From contig DASVCL010000027.1 in assembly GCA_036381615.1 (NCBI GenBank), positions 62,001 to 126,000 on the forward strand: DNA of 64,000 bases, read 5' to 3'. A program made the position numbers and the translations under genes. This stretch comes from CALANV01 sp036381615 (lineage in GTDB: Bacteria; Pseudomonadota; Alphaproteobacteria; CACIAM-22H2). The notes under the pieces were generated by a model. It was not told where the DNA came from. It was given only the letters and a program-made list of their open reading frames with translations, and did not search any database. Positions 51,206 through 60,861 of the stretch are shown here, one piece after another. Each line of letters begins with the position of its first letter. Positions within the stretch are counted from its first letter, which is position 1.

Positions 51206-52402
51206 TCAGCGCATCAGGGCCGCAACGCCCGGCAGTTCCTTGCCCTCGAGCCACTCGAGGAACGCGCCGCCAGCCGTCGAGACGTACGAGAAGTCGTTCT
51301 CTACGCCGGCATGGGCGAGCGCGGCCACGGTGTCGCCGCCGCCTGCGACCGACAGCAGCTTGCCTTCCTTGGTCAGTCTCGCGACCGCTTGCGCCAAGGC
51401 ATTGGTCCCCCGATCGAAAGGAGAATGCTCGAACGCGCCCATCGGGCCGTTCCACACCAGCGTCCGGCAGGACGAAATGGTCTCGATCGTCTCCTCGATC
51501 GAACGCGGGCCGATGTCGAGGATCATCTTGTCTGCCGGAACGCGCCCGATCGGCACCGTCTCGGCCGCGGCACCGCCGGTCAGCGCCGGCGCGACCACGG
51601 CGTCCACCGGCAGGACGATGCGGCGTCCCGCGGCGGACGCATCGGCCATGATGCGGCGCGCCGTGTCGGCGAGGTCGCGCTCGCACAGGGACTTGCCGAT
51701 GTCGACGCCGTTCGCGAACAGGAACGTGTTCGCCATGCCGCCGCCGATGACCAGAACGTCGACCTTGCCGATCAGATTGCCGAGCAGGTCGAGCTTCGTC
51801 GACACCTTTGCGCCGCCGACGATCGCGGCGACCGGCCGCGCCGGCTGCTCGAGCGCCTTCGACAGGGCCTCGAGCTCCGCCTGCATCAGCCGTCCCGCCG
51901 CGCTGGGCAGCAGGCGTGCGATCGCCTCGGTCGAGGCGTGCGCGCGGTGGGCGGCCGAGAACGCGTCGTTGACGTAGACGTCGCCGAGCTGCGCGAGCTG
52001 CCGGGCAAACGCGGCATCGTTCTTCTCTTCGCCGGCGTGAAAGCGCAGGTTCTCGAGCAGCGCTACGTCACCATCGCCGAGTCTGTCGACGACCGACGCC
52101 GCCGCCGGACCGATGCAGTCGTCGGCGAACTCGACCGGCACGCCGCCGAGCGCGCGGCTCAACGCGGGCACGAGCGGGCGCAGCGACATCGACGGATCTG
52201 GTTTTCCCTTGGGCCGGCCGAAATGCGACAGCACGACGACCCTGGCGCCCTTCTGCCGCAGCTCGGCGATGGTCGGGGCGACGCGCTCGATCCGGGTCGC
52301 GTCGGTCACCTGGCCGTCCTGCATGGGCACGTTGAGGTCGGCACGGACCAGCACGCGCTTGCCCGTCACCTGTAATTCGTCGAGGGTCGCAAAATTAGTC
52401 AT
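51206..52402 (-). CDS. pgk: Phosphoglycerate kinase
   Basis: A glycolytic and gluconeogenic kinase, 398 residues from ATG 52402 (MTNFATLDELQVTGKRVLVR). DLNVPMQDGQVTDATRIERV holds the substrate arginines. ARPVAAIVGGAKVSTKLDLL and the ATP-site SVAGGGDTVAALAHAG are diagnostic. A TTG start 15 bp upstream is possible; no strong SD precedes either. gap and fba are not adjacent. It is divergent from the cold-shock gene. Confidence 0.96.
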   Translation of the reverse strand: MTNFATLDELQVTGKRVLVRADLNVPMQDGQVTDATRIERVAPTIAELRQKGARVVVLSHFGRPKGKPDPSMSLRPLVPALSRALGGVPVEFADDCIGPAAASVVDRLGDGDVALLENLRFHAGEEKNDAAFARQLAQLGDVYVNDAFSAAHRAHASTEAIARLLPSAAGRLMQAELEALSKALEQPARPVAAIVGGAKVSTKLDLLGNLIGKVDVLVIGGGMANTFLFANGVDIGKSLCERDLADTARRIMADASAAGRRIVLPVDAVVAPALTGGAAAETVPIGRVPADKMILDIGPRSIEETIETISSCRTLVWNGPMGAFEHSPFDRGTNALAQAVARLTKEGKLLSVAGGGDTVAALAHAGVENDFSYVSTAGGAFLEWLEGKELPGVAALMR

Positions 52403-52644
52403 CGGAGTCGTATGCAAGTTGATGAAAAACTCGGCGGATGCTTCCTTGGAGCACAGAAATTCCGACGTTGCAATGCATCAAAAGACGGAACTTGGGAGGA
52501 AAACCGCCCCGCGGCGCCTGTTCAGGCGTATAAAAAACAGGATTTGTCGCTCCGGGACGAGAATGATAGGGTTAGCTTTACTGTTCCATAAGAATAACTG
52601 GGGACGAAAACCCCGGATCAGGAGAGGAGACTTAGGGGAACGAC

Positions 52645-53184
52645 ATGCAAGCGTCTGGGGACGGCGCGATTCGTGCCACGGTTAAATGGTTCAACGCAGC
52701 CAAAGGGTTCGGTTTCGTTACACCCGTCGACGGTTCGCCGGAAGCCTTCCTGCATCTGTCGGCGCTGAGGCAGGCGGGGTATGACTCCGTCGGCGAAGGG
52801 GCTGGCATGCTGGTCGAGATCGGGCAGAGCCCGAAAGGCCGGCAGGTGATCCGCGTTCTTCAGGTCGATGCCGGCGCGCAGCCGCGGCCGGCGCAGCCGC
52901 GGCCGGCGGGACCGATGGGTGCCCCGATCTCGGTCGAGAACGCGGAGGAAATGGACGGCGTGGTGAAGTGGTTCAGCGCCCTCAAGGGCTATGGATTCAT
53001 CTCGCCCAACGCCGGCGGCAAGGACGTCTTCCTGCACATTACCGTCCTGCGCAACGCCGGACTGAGTTCGCTCACGCCCGGTCAGACAGTGCGCATGAAG
53101 GTGGTGCAGGCCCGCAAGGGACCGGAGGCGGTGGCGGTCGAGGTGACCGGCAACGCCCCGATGCAGAGCGCGCCCGTCGCCTGA
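52645..53184 (+). CDS. Double cold-shock-domain protein
   Basis: A 179-residue protein with two cold-shock domains. CSD1 is RATVKWFNAAKGFGFVTPVD with EAFLHLSALRQAG; CSD2 is DGVVKWFSALKGYGFISPNA with DVFLHITVLRNAG. A Pro/Arg linker carries a short internal repeat (PRPAQPRPAGP). Both RNP motifs are intact, so single-stranded nucleic-acid binding is expected. The alphaproteobacterial two-domain form is common. The 242-bp leader has GGGG-ACGAAAA-CCCC near the SD and may act as a cold-responsive leader. Confidence 0.92.
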   Translation: MQASGDGAIRATVKWFNAAKGFGFVTPVDGSPEAFLHLSALRQAGYDSVGEGAGMLVEIGQSPKGRQVIRVLQVDAGAQPRPAQPRPAGPMGAPISVENAEEMDGVVKWFSALKGYGFISPNAGGKDVFLHITVLRNAGLSSLTPGQTVRMKVVQARKGPEAVAVEVTGNAPMQSAPVA

Positions 53185-53279
53185 GCACCGCGCGGCGGAA
53201 GTCGCGCGCCTCGACCGGTTCTTGTTACGCGCGAACGCATCTTTTCTTTGCATGCGGCTTCGCAAAGGGAGTGTTGCGC

Positions 53280-54119
53280 TCATTCGGGCACGAGCGTCTC
53301 GACGCGCGTGCGTCCGTCGCGCGTCGCACCGAAGCGCCGCAGCAGGTCCGGCAGCAGCTCCGCGAGCGCCTGGTCGAGCCGCCATGGCGGATTGATCACG
53401 ATCAGGCCCGAGCCGTTGAGCCGCTCGGGATCGGTATCAGGCCGAAGCAGGAGTTCGGCTGCCAGGATGCGGCGGATGCCGGACGCGATCAGCGCGTCGT
53501 GAAACGCCCGCACCGGTGCCCGATGCTTGATCGGGTACCAGACCAGATAGATGCCGGTCGCCCAGCGGCGATGCGCGTGACCGAGCCCGCGCGTGATCCG
53601 CGCGAACTCGTCCGTCACTTCGAACGGCGGATCGATCAGGACGACCCCGCGCCGCTCCTTGGGCGGCAGCAGCGCCTTCAGCGCGATGTAGCCGTCGGCA
53701 TGGTACACGCGCGCGCGCCGCTCGCCCGCGAAATGCTGCTCCAGCGCGCGTGCATCCTCGGGATGCAGCTCGCACAGGACCAATCGGTCCTGGCGCCGCA
53801 TCAGCGACAACGCAAGGCCGGGCGAGCCGGGGTACCAGCGGATTTCGGTGCTTCCTTTGTTGAGTGCGCGCACGACGGCGAGATAAGGCGCAAGCCAGGG
53901 CGACGCCGGCGCGCCGAGCACCTTCATGATGCCCTCGCGGTACTCGCCGGTCTTCTGCGCGGGTTCCGCCCACAGGTCATAGCGGCCGGTTCCGGCATGG
54001 GTGTCGAGCATGCAGAACGGCGTTTCCTTCGTCTTCAGGTGTTCGAGCACGAGCGCCAGCGTCGCGTGCTTCATGACGTCGGCAAAATTGCCGACGTGAA
54101 AGGCGTGCCGGTAGTTCAT
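53280..54119 (-). CDS. rlmJ: 23S rRNA (adenine2030-N6)-methyltransferase RlmJ
   Basis: A 279-residue methyltransferase with the family opening MNYRHAFHVGNFADVMKHAT. FCMLDTHAGTGRYDL is the SAM motif, and VVLIDPPFEVTDEF is the catalytic DPPF. The C-terminal GSGLIVINPPWRLDQALAEL is also conserved. It modifies A2030 of 23S rRNA. It is monocistronic and divergent from the AsmA gene. Confidence 0.93.
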   Translation of the reverse strand: MNYRHAFHVGNFADVMKHATLALVLEHLKTKETPFCMLDTHAGTGRYDLWAEPAQKTGEYREGIMKVLGAPASPWLAPYLAVVRALNKGSTEIRWYPGSPGLALSLMRRQDRLVLCELHPEDARALEQHFAGERRARVYHADGYIALKALLPPKERRGVVLIDPPFEVTDEFARITRGLGHAHRRWATGIYLVWYPIKHRAPVRAFHDALIASGIRRILAAELLLRPDTDPERLNGSGLIVINPPWRLDQALAELLPDLLRRFGATRDGRTRVETLVPE

Positions 54120-54426
54120 CGCTGAGACTTACATGGGCGTTGTCGTGCGCCGGTCGGATCGCTTCATGTCGTGCCCGACGGAACCGACCTGGACCGAACG
54201 CAAAGAGGAACATGCGCCCGTACCGCCACGATGACAACCGTCTTGGCAGGGCGCGAGGCAAGGTCGTGCACGACGTCGCCTCGGCGCTCGACCTGCCGCC
54301 GCGGCGTGATCCAGGGCCGGGCTTGCCGTCATCGTCGGCCGGACCGGCACCGCCATCGGGAAGGGGCCGCCCGGCGGGGCCGCGGCATCGTCGGAACGTG
54401 GCCGCGACAGGACGCGTTTCGACGAT
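54120..54426. other. Intergenic region rlmJ / AsmA
   Basis: About 300 bp with no convincing gene; a short plus-strand frame (54140-54481) has random Arg/Pro composition. It should contain divergent promoters, but none is clear. Confidence 0.4.
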
Positions 54427-56463
54427 ATGTCCCGTCTCGCGCGGATTGCCGCGATCCTCGGCGCCGTTCTCGTCGTCCTGATACTGGCCGGCGTCGCGTT
54501 CCTGAAATCGGACCTGCCCCGGCAGATCGCCGAGCGACAGGCCAGCGAGCAACTCGGCCGCGCCGTGCGCATCGGCGGTCTCGACATCGACCTCATTCCG
54601 CGCCCGCGCATCGTCGTCACCAATCTCACGGTCGCGAACATCGAAACGGGTAGCGCGCCCAACATGGTCGAGATACCGCGCGTTGAAGCCGTGCTTGATC
54701 TCACCAGGCTTCTCGCCGGCCAGATCGACGTTCACCGGCTCGAGCTCGACCAGCCGCTGCTCCTGGCCGAGAAGGATGCGGAAGGCCGCAACAACTGGCA
54801 ATTCCGGCAACGGCAGGAACCCACCGAAGCCGCGCCCGACTTCCCCGTGCGGCAAGTCGTCATCAATGAAGCACGCGTCATCTATCGCGATCCCGCCGCC
54901 AGGATCGACCTTGGGGTCGGCATCGATACCGTCGCGGCGGACGAGCGCGACGGCGGGCGCGTCGCCATCGACGGGCGTGGCCGGATCGGCGAACAAGAGA
55001 TCCGCCTGTCGGGCGGCACCGATCCGCTCGCCGACCTCGACAACACGGAAAAGCCTTATGCCTTCGGGCTGGCCTTCGAAGTGGGTTCCACGCAGGGCAG
55101 GATCGACGGCACGCTCGAGGAGCCGCTGCGCGCTTCGGGCCTCGCGGCGCAGGTCCATCTCGATGTGCAGGATGCGGGCGATTTCTATCAGCTGACCGGC
55201 ATCACCATACCGCCGACGCCGCCCTACGTGTTCGACGGCAAGGTCGTGCGCGAGGGCGAGGTCTGGCGGCTGGCGCCGTTCGAGGCGAAGATCGGCGACA
55301 GCGACCTGACCGGCGAGATCGCCTATGACCCGCGCGGCGAGCGGCCCAAGATCACGGCCGATCTCACCTCGCGCATGCTCGATCTCGGCGACCTCGCCGG
55401 CAGCAGCCGGAAGGAGCGCGGCGAGACCGGCCGCGAGCAGGCCAAGCGCCGGACCGAGGAGAAGCAGGCCGCCGGCATCGAGACCCGCAAGCCGCCGCCG
55501 AAATCCGAAGATCAGGGCGTGATCCCCGAAACGCCGATCGATTTCGGCGCGCTCCAGACCGTCGACGCGGCCGTCTCGTTCAACGGGCGTCGCGTGAACT
55601 CATCGATCCTCCAGGTCGAGCAGGTCACGACGGAGGTGCGGCTCGAGAACGGGCACCTCCGGGTCGGACCGCTGCGCTTCAGGATCGGCGACGGCAATGC
55701 CGATCTTGTGCTCGACCTCGATACGCATGCGAAGCCGGCGACGTACAAGACCGTGGTATCGCTGAACCGCCTGCCAGTCGGCCAGGTCGTACGGTCGTTC
55801 GAGCGCCGCCTCAAGCAGAACCGATCGAGTTCAGGCACGATCGGCGGCCGCGCCGAGATCCAGGGACGCGGCAACTCGGTGCAGGAGATGCTGAATTCGG
55901 CGCAAGGCGAGCTCGGCGTCGCCATGGAGCAGGGCACGATCGGCGCCTTGTTCATCGAGCTCGCGGGGCTCGATGCGACGGAGGCGCTGGGATTCCTCGC
56001 GACCGGCAACAAGCCCATCCCGATCCGCTGCATGATCGCCGACTTCGCTTTCGTCGACGGCACGATGGGCAGCCGGGCGATCGTCTTCGACACGACCGAC
56101 ACGAAGATCACCGGCGAGGGCGCGATCAAATTTGCGCCCGAGGAGATCTTCTTCCGCTTCGTGCCGCAGCCGAAGGACGTCAGCCTGTTCACCGGCCGCT
56201 CGCCGGTCGTGATCGAGGGAACCTTGTCCGACCCCGCGGTCCGCATCCAGTACGTGCCGCTCATCGCCCGGCTCGGACTCGCCACCATTCTCGGCGTCAC
56301 CTTGACGCCGCTCGCGGTACCGCTCGCCTTCGTCGACGTCGGCCTCGGTAAGGACAGCGACTGCGCCGGCCTCGTCACCGATATCCGCGCGCGCATGCGC
56401 GAGCAGGTGCAGGACGGCGAACTGCCGGAGCCGCGCTCGGGCGCGCCTGAACGCCGGCGCTGA
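54427..56463 (+). CDS. AsmA family protein
   Basis: A 678-residue envelope protein of the AsmA/AsmA-like lipid-transfer group. One N-terminal membrane helix (IAAILGAVLVVLILAGVAFL) is followed by the typical repeat-rich periplasmic body (LGRAVRIGGLDIDLIPRPRI; VEIPRVEAVLDLTRLLAGQI). A polar, charged insert, residues 330-365, contains KERGETGREQAKRRTEEKQA. The C-terminal AsmA_2 part holds LNSAQGELGVAMEQGTIGAL and ends near residue 660. Relatives are thought to move phospholipids between membranes. Confidence 0.88.
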   Translation: MSRLARIAAILGAVLVVLILAGVAFLKSDLPRQIAERQASEQLGRAVRIGGLDIDLIPRPRIVVTNLTVANIETGSAPNMVEIPRVEAVLDLTRLLAGQIDVHRLELDQPLLLAEKDAEGRNNWQFRQRQEPTEAAPDFPVRQVVINEARVIYRDPAARIDLGVGIDTVAADERDGGRVAIDGRGRIGEQEIRLSGGTDPLADLDNTEKPYAFGLAFEVGSTQGRIDGTLEEPLRASGLAAQVHLDVQDAGDFYQLTGITIPPTPPYVFDGKVVREGEVWRLAPFEAKIGDSDLTGEIAYDPRGERPKITADLTSRMLDLGDLAGSSRKERGETGREQAKRRTEEKQAAGIETRKPPPKSEDQGVIPETPIDFGALQTVDAAVSFNGRRVNSSILQVEQVTTEVRLENGHLRVGPLRFRIGDGNADLVLDLDTHAKPATYKTVVSLNRLPVGQVVRSFERRLKQNRSSSGTIGGRAEIQGRGNSVQEMLNSAQGELGVAMEQGTIGALFIELAGLDATEALGFLATGNKPIPIRCMIADFAFVDGTMGSRAIVFDTTDTKITGEGAIKFAPEEIFFRFVPQPKDVSLFTGRSPVVIEGTLSDPAVRIQYVPLIARLGLATILGVTLTPLAVPLAFVDVGLGKDSDCAGLVTDIRARMREQVQDGELPEPRSGAPERRR

Positions 56464-56465
56464 CG

Positions 56466-57464
56466 TCACGCGCGTGCGAGGCGATACGCGCCCGCGACGA
56501 GATCGAACAGGTCGATGAGACGTGCGACGTAGTGGTCCCGGACGGAAAGACGCCCACCCTCCTGCCGTCGAAGATGATTCCCGAGTAGATCGATCAAGCG
56601 GTGCAGGCGTCGCTGATGAAGTCCAAGGCGCGCCTGGATCGGATCGGTCGCGAGGCCGGCGAACGCCGCGAGCGCCGCCACCGCCGACATGAGGCCGCCC
56701 GTCACCCCGGCCACGAGCGCCGGCGATGCCGCTGCCGGAAAGATCCCGTACCAGATCCCGCCGACGCCGGCGCCCAGTGGAAACGATGCGACCGCGATCT
56801 GCTGGGCGACGGTCGCGGCGATCGCCGGCCCCAACGTCATCACGCCCGGTGTGAGCTGCTTGAGCGCGGCCGCACCGATCCCGACGGATATAATGCTGGT
56901 TGCGATATCGGCGGCCGCGGCGCGCGTACCCGCGTAGGCGGATAACGCCGTGACCAGCTTCTCGCGAAACGCTGCATCTTCGCCGCGGCGGGCGACCGCA
57001 GCGAGCATGGCAACGAGCGGCGCCTCGACCCGTTGGTCCACCAGGATCTCGTCGGCCAACGCATCGCGAAATGCGACCCGCTGCCCCTGGCAATAAGGAA
57101 GCTCGAGCAGTTCCGTCGCGATCAGCCACTCGACCTCGGCGGCCACGCGCGTCTTGATCAGGAAGTCCCGCGACGCGAGCCGGTCGGCGACCGTGTTCGC
57201 CCCCAGGGCCGCGGCGGCGGCGGCCGTCAGCCTGACGCCGACCTGCGGCACCGCCAGCGCGAGATTGACCGGGGCCTTGACGACGTCCCATCCCAGGGCA
57301 TGGCGATGCAGCCGGAGCGCACCGCGCGCGGAAAAGTGCCGTCCGACGAAACGTTCGACGCGCGCATGGCGCCCGGCGACATACCGGCCTATCGCCGCCG
57401 CGACGATGTCCCGTGCCGCTTGTTCGTCGAAGCCATGGCCGGGACCGGACGACTCGAACGCCAT
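56466..57464 (-). CDS. Conserved hypothetical protein, DUF6635-like
   Basis: A 332-residue, mostly helical protein with RFVGRHFSARGALRLHRHAL and GWDVVKAPVNLALAVPQVGV near the start. Hydrophobic Ala-rich stretches in the middle (ALKQLTPGVMTLGPAIAATV; LVAGVTGGLMSAVAALAAFA) may be membrane-associated. The C-terminus has DHYVARLIDLFDLVAGAYRL. I place it tentatively in the DUF6635 family from memory. The stop abuts the AsmA stop (convergent, 2-bp gap). Confidence 0.65.
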   Translation of the reverse strand: MAFESSGPGHGFDEQAARDIVAAAIGRYVAGRHARVERFVGRHFSARGALRLHRHALGWDVVKAPVNLALAVPQVGVRLTAAAAAALGANTVADRLASRDFLIKTRVAAEVEWLIATELLELPYCQGQRVAFRDALADEILVDQRVEAPLVAMLAAVARRGEDAAFREKLVTALSAYAGTRAAAADIATSIISVGIGAAALKQLTPGVMTLGPAIAATVAQQIAVASFPLGAGVGGIWYGIFPAAASPALVAGVTGGLMSAVAALAAFAGLATDPIQARLGLHQRRLHRLIDLLGNHLRRQEGGRLSVRDHYVARLIDLFDLVAGAYRLARA

Positions 57465-57536
57465 GTCGATTCAACGTGCCCGGCCGCGGCCTGTTCGCGG
57501 TCCGCCGCCCGGGGAAATGCACAATCCGCGCGCTAC

Positions 57537-58844
57537 TCAGGACTCCGGCATGGGTGCTGCGGCCGGCGGCCTCAGGCTCACCTTGTCGATGCGCCGTCCA
57601 TCCATGTCCGCGACCTCCACGCGCCAGCCGTTCCAATCGAAGGCATCGCCGACCTTGGGCAGGCGGCCGAGCTCCCACATGATGAAGCCGGCCAGCGTGT
57701 GGAAACCCTCGTTTTCCGGGATGCCGGCCATGCCGATCACCTGCTTCACCTCCGGGATCGGCATCAGGCCGTCGACCAGCCAGGATCCGTCGTCGCGCCG
57801 CGTCGCCTCGGGTTCTTCCGGCCGGTCGCTCTCCCTGATCGTGCCGACCATCGCCTCGATGATGTCGATGATCGTCGCCACGCCCTGCAGGGTCCCGTAC
57901 TCGTCCACCACGATTCCCATGTGCACCGGCGATCTGCGGATGAGTTCCAGCGCCTCGAGCGCGGTCGCATGCTCGTGCAGGACCGGTGCCGGACGCACGA
58001 CCGCATGAAGGTCGAACGGCGCGCCGGCGAGACACAGGGGCAGCAGGTCGCGCACCTGAACGATGCCCACGACGTCGTCCGGCGTACCGTTGCAGAGCGG
58101 AAAACGTGAACGCCCGCTCTCGCGGATCTTGCGCGCCACCTCTTCCGCCGTGTCGGCGACATCCAGCCAGACGACGTCATGGCGCGGCGTCATCACCGTC
58201 TGGACGGAGCGATCGTCCAGCCGCAGCGCGCGCTCGACGATCTCTCGCTCCGACTCCTCGAACACGCCGGCCTGCGTGCCTTCGGCGATCAGGGTGCGGA
58301 TCTCTTCCTCCGTGACGGCGGTCGTCGCCTCGCCGCGCACGCCGAGGAGGCGAAGCACGACGTCGCTCGATACGCGCAGGAGCCATACCGCCGGGCTCGT
58401 CGCGCGCGCGATCAGGCGCAACGGCCGGGCGACGCGCGTCGCGATCGCTTCGGGGTTGCGCAGCGCCAGTTGCTTCGGCACGAGTTCGCCGATGATGAGC
58501 GACAGATAAGTGATGGCCGCGACGACGAGCGCGATGGCAAGTCCGTCGCTCATGGGACGGAAGCTGGCGAACCGGTCGAGCCAGTCGGACAGCTTCTCCG
58601 CGATCGTCGCGCCCGAGAAGGCGCCCGCCAGCACGCCGATGAGCGTGATGCCGATCTGAACGGTCGGCAGAAAGGTTCCGGGCTGTTCGGCGAGCTGCAG
58701 CGCCGCGCGGGCGCGGGACGAGCCGCCCGCGACGAGCGCCTTCAGGCGGGACTTGCGTGCGGAAACCACCGCAAGCTCGGACATGGCGAAGAAGCCGTTC
58801 AGGACGATGAGCGTCAGAACGATCAGAATTTCCAGGTAGATCAT
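57537..58844 (-). CDS. CNNM/CBS-domain hemolysin-family protein
   Basis: A 435-residue protein. The N-terminal CNNM membrane domain (EILIVLTLIVLNGFFAMSEL; TFLPTVQIGITLIGVLAGAF) is followed by a CBS pair (VQTVMTPRHDVVWLDVADTA; GIVQVRDLLPLCLAG; MGIVVDEYGTLQGVATIIDI) and the C-terminal CorC/HlyC domain (EGFHTLAGFIMWELGRLPKV). Such proteins are linked to divalent-cation efflux; the hemolysin label is historical. It is monocistronic. Confidence 0.92.
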   Translation of the reverse strand: MIYLEILIVLTLIVLNGFFAMSELAVVSARKSRLKALVAGGSSRARAALQLAEQPGTFLPTVQIGITLIGVLAGAFSGATIAEKLSDWLDRFASFRPMSDGLAIALVVAAITYLSLIIGELVPKQLALRNPEAIATRVARPLRLIARATSPAVWLLRVSSDVVLRLLGVRGEATTAVTEEEIRTLIAEGTQAGVFEESEREIVERALRLDDRSVQTVMTPRHDVVWLDVADTAEEVARKIRESGRSRFPLCNGTPDDVVGIVQVRDLLPLCLAGAPFDLHAVVRPAPVLHEHATALEALELIRRSPVHMGIVVDEYGTLQGVATIIDIIEAMVGTIRESDRPEEPEATRRDDGSWLVDGLMPIPEVKQVIGMAGIPENEGFHTLAGFIMWELGRLPKVGDAFDWNGWRVEVADMDGRRIDKVSLRPPAAAPMPES

Positions 58845-58949
58845 CGATGTCGGCCCAGATATGCCGTCATCGTAGAGGCGGCGGACCGGCGCCGCAAACG
58901 GCGCCGTGGGCGCGGCCTCGGCCGGCCTTGTGCGCGAGCCGCGGCGGTT

Positions 58950-59399
58950 TCAGTCGGACTTGGACTTGCCCGAGCGCATCTGCCCCGAGCGCATCTGCGT
59001 GGCGAGGAGGCCGCCGATGAGACCGGCGATGAGCGCGTAGACAAGGCCCATGTTCGCGCCCCCGAGGACTTTACCGAGATCCGCGTCGAGTCCGGCCGTC
59101 GGCACCGGCGAACGCTGGTCATGCCGGCCGTGATTGACCGCGTGCCGGGCAAGCGCGACCGCGAGTGCCGCCAGGACCAGCAGCACGAACGCGACGACGA
59201 GTGCCGCGAGCGGCGGCGACATGTTCTCGGCGAGCCACAGGAACAGTGCCGCGCCGAGGAACACGATGGCGGCGATCACGAGCGTGAACGCCACGCCGCC
59301 ATAGGCGCCCGCCGTCGTCAGGCGCCGCGTCCATCCGTTGATGGTGGCGCGGAACTGCTGCAGCAGCCCGAGACCCGAGAGAACGGCGAACGGCGTCAT
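58950..59399 (-). CDS. Small membrane protein, phage-holin-superfamily-like
   Basis: A 149-residue protein from ATG 59399. Two adjacent hydrophobic helices (GGVAFTLVIAAIVFLGAALF; LAALVVAFVLLVLAALAVAL) precede a soluble segment and a third helix (GLVYALIAGLIGGLLATQM). The C-terminal tail has a short repeat (MRSGQMRSGKSKSD). The layout resembles DUF1469/holin-superfamily III proteins, usually next to DUF883-type genes, as here. It overlaps the upstream gene's stop by 4 bp. Confidence 0.7.
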   Translation of the reverse strand: MTPFAVLSGLGLLQQFRATINGWTRRLTTAGAYGGVAFTLVIAAIVFLGAALFLWLAENMSPPLAALVVAFVLLVLAALAVALARHAVNHGRHDQRSPVPTAGLDADLGKVLGGANMGLVYALIAGLIGGLLATQMRSGQMRSGKSKSD

Positions 59400-59743
59400 T
59401 CGCGGGCCGAGCGCGATCTCATCGCGGCCGCGATCACCCAGCCCAGCGCGAAGGCGCCGAGGACCACGGCGAGGGGATAATCCTGAATGGTCGTCCGTAC
59501 GGTATCGACCGAATGCGCGCCGCGCGCGCGCAGATCCGACCACGGATCGCCCGTGTCGCGCCGGAGCAGACCCCCGTGCGCGATCCGGTGCATCAAGCCG
59601 CGCGGCGCAGGACGGGTCCATGTCCGCGCGGCGCGCGTGGCCAGATGGCTTACCTCATTGCCGATGTCCTTGAGATCGTCCCGCAGGGTCCTCAGTTCGG
59701 AGCGGAGCGTATCGATATCGTCCCTCGTCAGACCAGCCTTCAT
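59396..59743 (-). CDS. DUF883/ElaB-YqjD-like membrane-anchored protein
   Basis: A 115-residue protein from ATG 59743, chosen because AGGAGG lies exactly 6 bp before it; the upstream in-frame ATG (59758) overlaps that SD. The N-terminal coiled coil (TLRSELRTLRDDLKDIGNEV) and C-terminal helix (PLAVVLGAFALGWVIAAAMR) with a basic tail match the ribosome-anchoring ElaB/YqjD architecture. It is co-transcribed with the holin-like gene. Confidence 0.75.
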   Translation of the reverse strand: MKAGLTRDDIDTLRSELRTLRDDLKDIGNEVSHLATRAARTWTRPAPRGLMHRIAHGGLLRRDTGDPWSDLRARGAHSVDTVRTTIQDYPLAVVLGAFALGWVIAAAMRSRSARE

Positions 59744-59958
59744 CTGCGGCCTCCTCATCGGCTCTGCCGGCGCGCAATTCGACCCGCAAGCGGCGGCGCG
59801 ACGGTCCAGGCGGGGCTTTACGCGGGTCTGTCCTCGAATATACGCGCGACCGTGGCCGTTGTTCCGCGCGCCCGTCTGGCCGCGGCGAGCGCCCGGTCGG
59901 CGGAACTGTCAGGCACCGGTGCCGTTTACAGATAACCGAGATCCGATGGCAGAGCCGC

Positions 59959-60735
59959 ATGAACGTTTCGACCGGCGTTGATGTCCTCAACGCATTGATC
60001 GCTATTGCCCTGGACGGCGCCGAGGCGCTTTCCAAGGGCGCCGAGGCCGCAAGAGACCAGCGCATAAAATCCCTGCTCTCGGCGCTTGCCGCCGAGCATG
60101 ACGCGATCGCCGCGCGCCTGCAGGAAGAGGTGCGCGGTCTCGGCGGCGTGCCGGAGGATCGCGGTACCGTCGTCGGATCCGCGCATCGCCTCTATACCGA
60201 GGTGAAGCTCGCGCTCTCGCCGAATGATCGCCGCGCCATGATCGAGGAGATCCAGCGCAGCGAGGAACGCGTGAAGGAGAAGTTCGAATCGCTGCTCGCG
60301 AGCGACCGCATGCTGCCGCATGCGGTGCGCGAGGTCGTCGAGCAGCAGTTCGAGCAGGTCCGGCGGGCCTACCGGCAAGTCGCCGCACTCGAGTTCGACG
60401 GCACCGGGCACGCCGAGACGGCGGCCGGCGCCGGTGAGGCCGTACGGCGCCCGCGTCGACGACGCGCGACCCCGAGTCAGACCCGAACGGAGGAACCAGC
60501 ACCCATGACCAAGCAGCGTAACGAAGGCGAAGGCAACAAGACCGCCGCCAAGGAATACAATCAGGCGACGCGTCGGTTCGTCGAATCCGGGCAGGTCAAG
60601 AAGAAGGCCGAGGAAGCGATGAAGGCGCGTGAGGGCGCGGAGCGCGAGGCGCTCGAACGCGCCGAGAAGACCGGCAAGCAGCAGGCCAAGGAAGAGGATC
60701 CGCAGCTCGAACGCGACTACGCCAAGCCCGTCTGA
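59959..60735 (+). CDS. PA2169-type four-helix protein (DUF2383) fused to a charged C-terminal module
   Basis: 258 residues. The first 150 or so form a ferritin-like DUF2383/PA2169 bundle (VLNALIAIALDGAEALSKGA; LLSALAAEHDAIAARLQEEV; HAVREVVEQQFEQVRRAYRQ). An Arg/Pro linker leads to Met183, then a very charged module (NEGEGNKTAAKEYNQATRRF; KAREGAEREALERAEKTGKQ). That module resembles small stand-alone proteins and has its own SD (GGAGG, 60489-60493) before ATG 60505, so two products are possible. A strong terminator follows. Confidence 0.72.
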   Translation: MNVSTGVDVLNALIAIALDGAEALSKGAEAARDQRIKSLLSALAAEHDAIAARLQEEVRGLGGVPEDRGTVVGSAHRLYTEVKLALSPNDRRAMIEEIQRSEERVKEKFESLLASDRMLPHAVREVVEQQFEQVRRAYRQVAALEFDGTGHAETAAGAGEAVRRPRRRRATPSQTRTEEPAPMTKQRNEGEGNKTAAKEYNQATRRFVESGQVKKKAEEAMKAREGAEREALERAEKTGKQQAKEEDPQLERDYAKPV

Positions 60736-60758
60736 GGACCGCTGTCACGATCATCCCG

Positions 60759-60786
60759 GGCCCGCGCGGATCCGCGCGGGCCTTTT
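60759..60786 (+). terminator. Rho-independent terminator
   Basis: GGCCCGCGCGGA (60759-60770) is followed directly by its reverse complement (60771-60782), then TTTT and CGTTT. It ends the DUF2383-fusion transcript, 23 bp after the stop. Confidence 0.88.
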
Positions 60787-60800
60787 CGTTTGCGGCGACA

Positions 60801-60829
60801 TTGACTCGTTTCGCCCGAGCCTCCAGATT
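60801..60829 (+). promoter_or_regulatory. Candidate promoter of the MaoC-CitE operon
   Basis: TTGACT (60801-60806), a 17-bp spacer and CAGATT (60824-60829). The -35 is good and the -10 weak. It sits just behind the terminator and 33 bp before the MaoC start. Confidence 0.4.
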
Positions 60830-60861
60830 TGCCGCGCAAGAGTTGCCGGGGGAATACGGGC

